A DNA stretch of 8,614 nucleotides from Candidatus Poribacteria bacterium (GTDB lineage: Bacteria > Poribacteria > WGA-4E > WGA-3G). Every line of letters starts with the position of its first letter. Positions within the stretch are counted from its first letter, which is position 1. The DNA lies in the NCBI GenBank assembly GCA_009835515.1, contig VXXH01000567.1, forward strand, positions 1 through 8,614. Direction: 5' to 3'. Position numbers and translations under genes: made by a program. Below the pieces are notes generated by a model. That model worked only from the letters and a program-made list of their open reading frames with translations. It searched no databases and was not told the DNA's origin. Positions 5,624-8,614 of this stretch are shown here, piece after piece.

Positions 5624-8527
5624 GATTTCGATATCTGGCGTGATGCGAAGCAACGGCTCATTGAACCGGAACTTGCCGACGCATTTGAACAAGCAGAAGA
5701 AAAACGGACAGCAATCGCTGTGCAAGGTGCTACGGAAAATAACCTCAAAAACGTGGACATCGATATCCCGCATCGAAAAATGACGGCATTGACAGGTGTC
5801 AGCGGCTCTGGAAAGACATCGCTCGCGCTTGATACTATCTACGCCGAAGGGCAGCGACGTTATATCGAAACACTCAGCACCTATGCGCGCCAGTTTATAG
5901 GACAGATGGAAAAACCGAAAGTCTCAAAAATTGAAGGGCTTTCACCCGCCATCGCAATTTCGCACGAGAGTGCAGGTCAAAATCCACGCTCCACAGTCGC
6001 AACGATCACCGAAATACACGATGGACTCCGCACGCTTTACGCCAGATGGGGTAAACCTTATTGTCCAGATTGCCTTGAGGAAGTTCAGACCCAGGACGCA
6101 GAACAAATAACGCAACAGGTTTTTGAACATTTTCCGCAAAAAAGGGTAGATGTGCTCGCGCCTCTCACAAACTTCATGATTATTTCGGAAACTGCGACAC
6201 GTATAGCAAGAGGCAAGGTTATTGACATCAATGCCAGTGAATCCCCTTACGGTCTGAAGGGAAACGAGGAGTATGCGGATGTATTCAGCCGATTACAACG
6301 TGCAGGTTTCGCACGCGTCCAAATTGATGGCGAAATTTACCGACTCGATGAAACTCCCAAACTCAGTAAAGGGATTCCTCATGAAGTCTTTATCGTTATT
6401 GATCGTGTCGAACTTGTTGACGAAGAGAAGAGCCGGTTCACGGAAGCAGTCGAGTTGGCACTCCTCCAAAGCGGTGGATTTGTCCTGATTCAAGAGAGCC
6501 AGTCCAGGGCGCGGGCATCCACAAGCACCAACAGATCTAAACGGAAACCAACGAAAACCCCAGAGCAGGAGATCCCTGTTAAAAAGTTCTTTAGCGAACA
6601 CGCGATGTGTGCTTCTTGTGGTAACAATTTCGGGCAACTGACACCTCGCCACTTTTCGTTTAACAACAAAATGGGGGCGTGCGACTTCTGCGATGGACGC
6701 GGGAAGAATACACATTTCCCACACGATCCATGTAACCAATGTCACGGCACCCGATTGAAACCTTTCCCGAGCTGCGTCATTTTTGAGGATACAACCATTT
6801 CGGAATTGATGGCATTCTCAATTACCGAAATCATTGAATTCTTCAACGCACGGTTGAAACATATCGAAGATCAAGTTGGCAATGCTGCAGAAAATGATAG
6901 GAGTGATCTCTCTGTCGCGAAAGGCGTGTCAACCTCCAGAGCCACGCATCCTGCGCTCCATGTGCATACCTCGCCTGAGTTTGAAGCCGAAGTCCTCCAG
7001 CAAATTCAGATACGCCTTCAGTTCTTAGAAGACATCGGTCTCGGTTATCTCGCGTTGGACCGTGGAGCACCGACGCTTTCGGGTGGCGAAATGCGTAGAA
7101 TCCAACTCGCAAGCCAACTCGGTAGTGGTCTCACCGGGGTGACCTATATTCTTGATGAACCGAGCATTGGACTACACCCGCGCGATCAGGAACGTCTCAT
7201 CAACGCCCTCAAGGAACTCCGCGATATCGGCAACAGCGTCCTCGTCGTTGAACACGACCGCGATACCATATTAGCCGCTGATCATGTCATCGACTTCGGC
7301 CCTAAGGCAGGCAAAGCAGGCGGTAAAATTGTCGCTATCGGCACACCGGATACCTTCACTGACGGCATCAATCCTATACAAGAGTCGTCCACTAAATCAT
7401 TGACACAAGCCTATCTCTCCAATGAAGTAGAGATTCCTGTTCCAAAGGATCGCCGCAAAGGTACAGGCAAGGAATTAGCAATATACGGTGTGAAAACAAA
7501 CAATCTCAAAGACATTAATGTTAAAATACCCCTCGGCACCCTCACCTGTGTAACCGGCGTTTCAGGCTGCGGGAAGAGCTCACTCGTTGAAGGCACGCTA
7601 AAGCCGGCACTCGAAAGTCGCAGTTCTATCAAAACTGAGAATGCCGAAAACCATCGCCATACTCACCATGTCCGCGATAGCAACTGGAAACCAATATATA
7701 ACGACTACGGGCAACCGGAGTATAAGAGCGTACGGGGCGTTAGTCATATCAAGCGGCTCATCAACGTAGACCAGAAAGCGATCGGTGAAACACCGCGTTC
7801 TAATCCTGCCACCTATACAGACCTGTTCACGAAGATCCGAGAACTTTTCGCCGAACAACACGACGCAAAGATGCGCGGATTTAGTATTGGCAACTTCAGT
7901 TTCAACCTCTCTTACGGACAGTGTCCTGTCTGTGAAGGGCACCGCTTCAACCGTGTTGAGATGCATTTTCTACCCGACGTATGGATGCCATGCGAGGCGT
8001 GTAATAGCACCGGCTACAGCGACGAAACGCTTGAGATCCGTTATCAGGGTAAAAATATCGCCGAAGTCTTAGATATGTCAGTAGATGAGGCACTCGAATT
8101 CTTCAGCGATAATTCACGTATCTGTCGGACACTGCAGATGTTAGCGGATGTTGGGTTGGGCTACATCCAACTCGGACAATCAGCGACGACGCTCTCCGGT
8201 GGCGAGGCACAGCGCGTCAAACTTGCGAAAGAGTTGTCACGACGGACAACCGGTTCAACGCTCTACATCATGGACGAACCGACGACAGGCCTCCATTTTG
8301 ACGACATCCAAAAACTCCTCAAGGTGCTGAATAAACTCGTCGATGCAGGCAACACAATTATCGCAGTCGAACACAACATCGACATTATCAAATCTGCAGA
8401 CTGGATCATCGACTTGGGACCGGAGGGCAGCAAAAACGGCGGCAATGTCGTCGCAATGGGCACACCGGAACAGGTCGCATCGGTCCAAGAATCCCATACT
8501 GCTCGCTTCTTACGTGAAGTATTGTAG
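2729..8527 (+). CDS. uvrA: double-length UvrA (two UvrA units fused in one chain)
   Basis: UvrA is the damage-recognition ATPase of nucleotide excision repair; as a dimer it finds distorted DNA and loads UvrB. Usual UvrA proteins have about 940 residues with two ATPase modules. This one has 1932 and contains two complete units joined head to tail. Walker A motifs are at 33-40, 659-666, 1023-1030 and 1610-1617; LSGGE signatures start at 507, 857, 1450 and 1822; Walker B/DEPS or DEPT blocks are at 530-536, 881-887, 1473-1479 and 1846-1852. Cysteine pairs for zinc modules are present in both units. No stop or frameshift separates the units, and all four ATPase modules look active. The ATG at 2729 gives the normal UvrA N-terminus (IHVQGAREHNLRNI). 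Chlamydia has a UvrA of similar double size (known from memory). Lies 54 bp after era, probably in one transcript; no LexA-like box was seen. Confidence 0.98.
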   Translation: MTEESIHVQGAREHNLRNIDIQLPKDKLIVFTGVSGSGKSSLAIDTVYAEGQRRYIESLSAYARQFLGQLGKPDVDEIIGLSPSIAISQGSTGHNPRSTVATVTEIYDYLRVLYARVGQFHCPDCGREVGSQTAADIVNTLLNYPERTRLIILAPIARGSRGAHEKEIEDLRSAGFARLRVDGEIHEIRPGFALSRNQRHDIDLIIDRIIIKDGIEPRVTEAVNTALARGDGSMLVQIIPTEGDASPFLAEEDDLLFSRDYTCSHCRISFVKPEPRHFSFNNPDGMCGNCRGLGVQMGILPQLVILDDTLSIMQGAISLWGPLNTQKRATEKAIAEALAKHLGFDIKTPWKELTREQQHAILYGTGDAVLTITTPGKSRQKKRKQRRRYRVHFHGIIPAEEQKYYLEDDDEADEDDFPDYFVKMPCRECEGTRLNSWIKAITIDDTPITNILEMSIQDATQFFTALELPEREAFIAEELLKEIRGRLGFLMDVGLGYLTLARPAPTLSGGEAQRIRLASQVGAGLRDVTYVLDEPSIGLHPRDHAGLLTTLLNLRNQGNTVIVVEHDEATMLVADWIVDFGPGAGIKGGKITDIGTPAQFIKESNTLTAQYLRGDKVIIQPESRRPTGDRWVQICNARQNNLKEISPKIPIGTLCCVTGVSGSGKSSLIHDILYNALARDLMKAKTVPGDYDDIRGIIEEKGVSISNVIDKIININMAPIGRTPRSNAATYTKVFDAIRALYAGLPDSKLRGYKPGRFSFNVNGGRCEACSGNGAKKVDMGLLSDVWVECEVCNGKRFNNETLAIKYKGKNISEVLEMDIDTALIHFADIPRIARGLKLLHDVGLDYIKLGQPAPTLSGGEAQRIKLSRELSKRGTGKTLYILDEPTTGLHFDDVNKLLTILHRLVDDGNTVVVVEHNLEVINSADYLIDLGPEGGVGGGTIVAEGTPGQIAEMPESYTGQALRGDFDIWRDAKQRLIEPELADAFEQAEEKRTAIAVQGATENNLKNVDIDIPHRKMTALTGVSGSGKTSLALDTIYAEGQRRYIETLSTYARQFIGQMEKPKVSKIEGLSPAIAISHESAGQNPRSTVATITEIHDGLRTLYARWGKPYCPDCLEEVQTQDAEQITQQVFEHFPQKRVDVLAPLTNFMIISETATRIARGKVIDINASESPYGLKGNEEYADVFSRLQRAGFARVQIDGEIYRLDETPKLSKGIPHEVFIVIDRVELVDEEKSRFTEAVELALLQSGGFVLIQESQSRARASTSTNRSKRKPTKTPEQEIPVKKFFSEHAMCASCGNNFGQLTPRHFSFNNKMGACDFCDGRGKNTHFPHDPCNQCHGTRLKPFPSCVIFEDTTISELMAFSITEIIEFFNARLKHIEDQVGNAAENDRSDLSVAKGVSTSRATHPALHVHTSPEFEAEVLQQIQIRLQFLEDIGLGYLALDRGAPTLSGGEMRRIQLASQLGSGLTGVTYILDEPSIGLHPRDQERLINALKELRDIGNSVLVVEHDRDTILAADHVIDFGPKAGKAGGKIVAIGTPDTFTDGINPIQESSTKSLTQAYLSNEVEIPVPKDRRKGTGKELAIYGVKTNNLKDINVKIPLGTLTCVTGVSGCGKSSLVEGTLKPALESRSSIKTENAENHRHTHHVRDSNWKPIYNDYGQPEYKSVRGVSHIKRLINVDQKAIGETPRSNPATYTDLFTKIRELFAEQHDAKMRGFSIGNFSFNLSYGQCPVCEGHRFNRVEMHFLPDVWMPCEACNSTGYSDETLEIRYQGKNIAEVLDMSVDEALEFFSDNSRICRTLQMLADVGLGYIQLGQSATTLSGGEAQRVKLAKELSRRTTGSTLYIMDEPTTGLHFDDIQKLLKVLNKLVDAGNTIIAVEHNIDIIKSADWIIDLGPEGSKNGGNVVAMGTPEQVASVQESHTARFLREVL
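5624..5707 (+). other. linker joining the two UvrA units (residues 966-993)
   Basis: A charged stretch of about 28 residues connects the two units. It runs from just after the conserved end of unit 1 (TGQALRGD) to just before the conserved start of unit 2 (IAVQGATENNLKNVDI), and includes LIEPELADAFEQAEEKR, probably helical. The reading frame crosses it without interruption, which argues for a true fusion and not two adjacent genes. Confidence 0.8.
5708..8527 (+). other. UvrA unit 2 (residues 994-1932), rearranged insertion domain
   Basis: Unit 2 keeps both ATPase modules and the zinc cysteines (C1112/C1115, C1294/C1297/C1318/C1321, C1335/C1338, C1732/C1735/C1755/C1758), but departs from unit 1 in several places. 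About 28 extra residues interrupt the UvrB-binding region after VLAPL (about 1146-1175). A basic Ser/Thr-rich stretch precedes the first four-cysteine module (about 1258-1280). The insertion domain is almost absent: C1321 to C1335 is 14 residues, against 136 between the matching cysteines in unit 1. About 34 residues are added at 1376-1420, and a His-rich stretch appears at 1641-1650. The third signature reads SGGEMRR where the others have SGGEAQR, and the fourth Walker A is GVSGCGKS. Confidence 0.9.
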
Positions 8528-8580
8528 GCGCGACAGACGAATACTCGTCAGTTTAGCCTTTACTATTTGTTTTTTTGTTT
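8526..8580 (+). terminator. possible rho-independent terminator after uvrA
   Basis: AGGC (8526-8529) pairs with GCCT (8556-8559) and, inside it, GACGA (8536-8540) pairs with TCGTC (8545-8549) around a 4-nt loop. A T-rich run ending in TTTGTTTTTTTGTTT (8566-8580) follows after a few bases. The large internal loop makes the hairpin weaker than a textbook terminator, so this is a tentative call. The hairpin starts in the uvrA stop codon. Confidence 0.4.
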
Positions 8581-8607
8581 GACTTTCTCTCCCAAACATG
8601 CTATTAT
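8579..8607 (+). promoter_or_regulatory. sigma70-like promoter for a gene beyond the window
   Basis: TTGACT (8579-8584) and TATTAT (8602-8607) each match the consensus at 5 of 6 positions and are 17 bp apart. Transcription would start near 8614, so the gene it serves lies to the right of the window. This supports uvrA being the last gene of its transcript. Confidence 0.65.
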
Positions 8608-8614
8608 TTAGATT

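Noticed and set aside
6293..6745. 150-codon minus-strand ORF inside uvrA, and the other out-of-frame ORFs within uvrA
   Set aside because: They overlap a continuous, motif-rich UvrA frame and have no recognisable domains or ribosome binding sites.
8343..8582. 79-codon plus-strand ORF overlapping the end of uvrA
   Set aside because: Most of it is an alternate frame of the conserved UvrA C-terminus and its tail reads through the T-rich terminator-like region.

Overview
The window reads as a bacterial chromosome segment with every gene on the + strand. In order it holds the right-hand remnant of an IS200/IS605-family element (3' part of tnpB with its RNA-structured end), a small HEAT-repeat protein with its own sigma70-like promoter, a decayed toxin-antitoxin locus (42-codon toxin remnant, intact CopG-type antitoxin), the GTPase gene era, and a 5.8-kb uvrA gene encoding two complete UvrA units in one 1932-residue chain. 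A strong promoter for an unseen downstream gene sits at the right edge.

The organism cannot be named from this sequence. Double-length UvrA is known from memory in Chlamydia, so a member of the Planctomycetes-Verrucomicrobia-Chlamydiae group or an uncultured lineage such as Poribacteria is a reasonable guess. HEAT proteins, TnpB elements and BrnT/CopG modules packed between housekeeping genes fit a free-living or environmental genome rather than a reduced parasite. This is inference.

Layout: 1-474 mobile-element end; 475-1174 promoter and HEAT gene; 1205-1658 toxin-antitoxin remnant with its promoter; 1757-2674 era; 2729-8527 uvrA; 8526-8614 possible terminator and a promoter. Era and uvrA are 54 bp apart on the same strand and are probably co-transcribed, although their functions (16S rRNA maturation; nucleotide excision repair) are not linked. 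No LexA/SOS-type box was seen ahead of uvrA.

The most interesting content is the UvrA tandem. All four ATPase modules keep Walker A, LSGGE signature and Walker B motifs, and all six expected zinc-binding cysteine clusters are present, so the chain could form a complete 'dimer' by itself. The halves are not equivalent. The second unit has lost about 122 residues of the insertion domain between two zinc motifs, has gained insertions in its UvrB-binding and signature regions, and has altered residues around its last zinc finger. This suggests a built-in asymmetric damage sensor. Two smaller points of interest are a TnpB omega-RNA-like stem-loop array whose predicted native guide reaches the promoter of the HEAT gene, and an antitoxin that has outlived its toxin.
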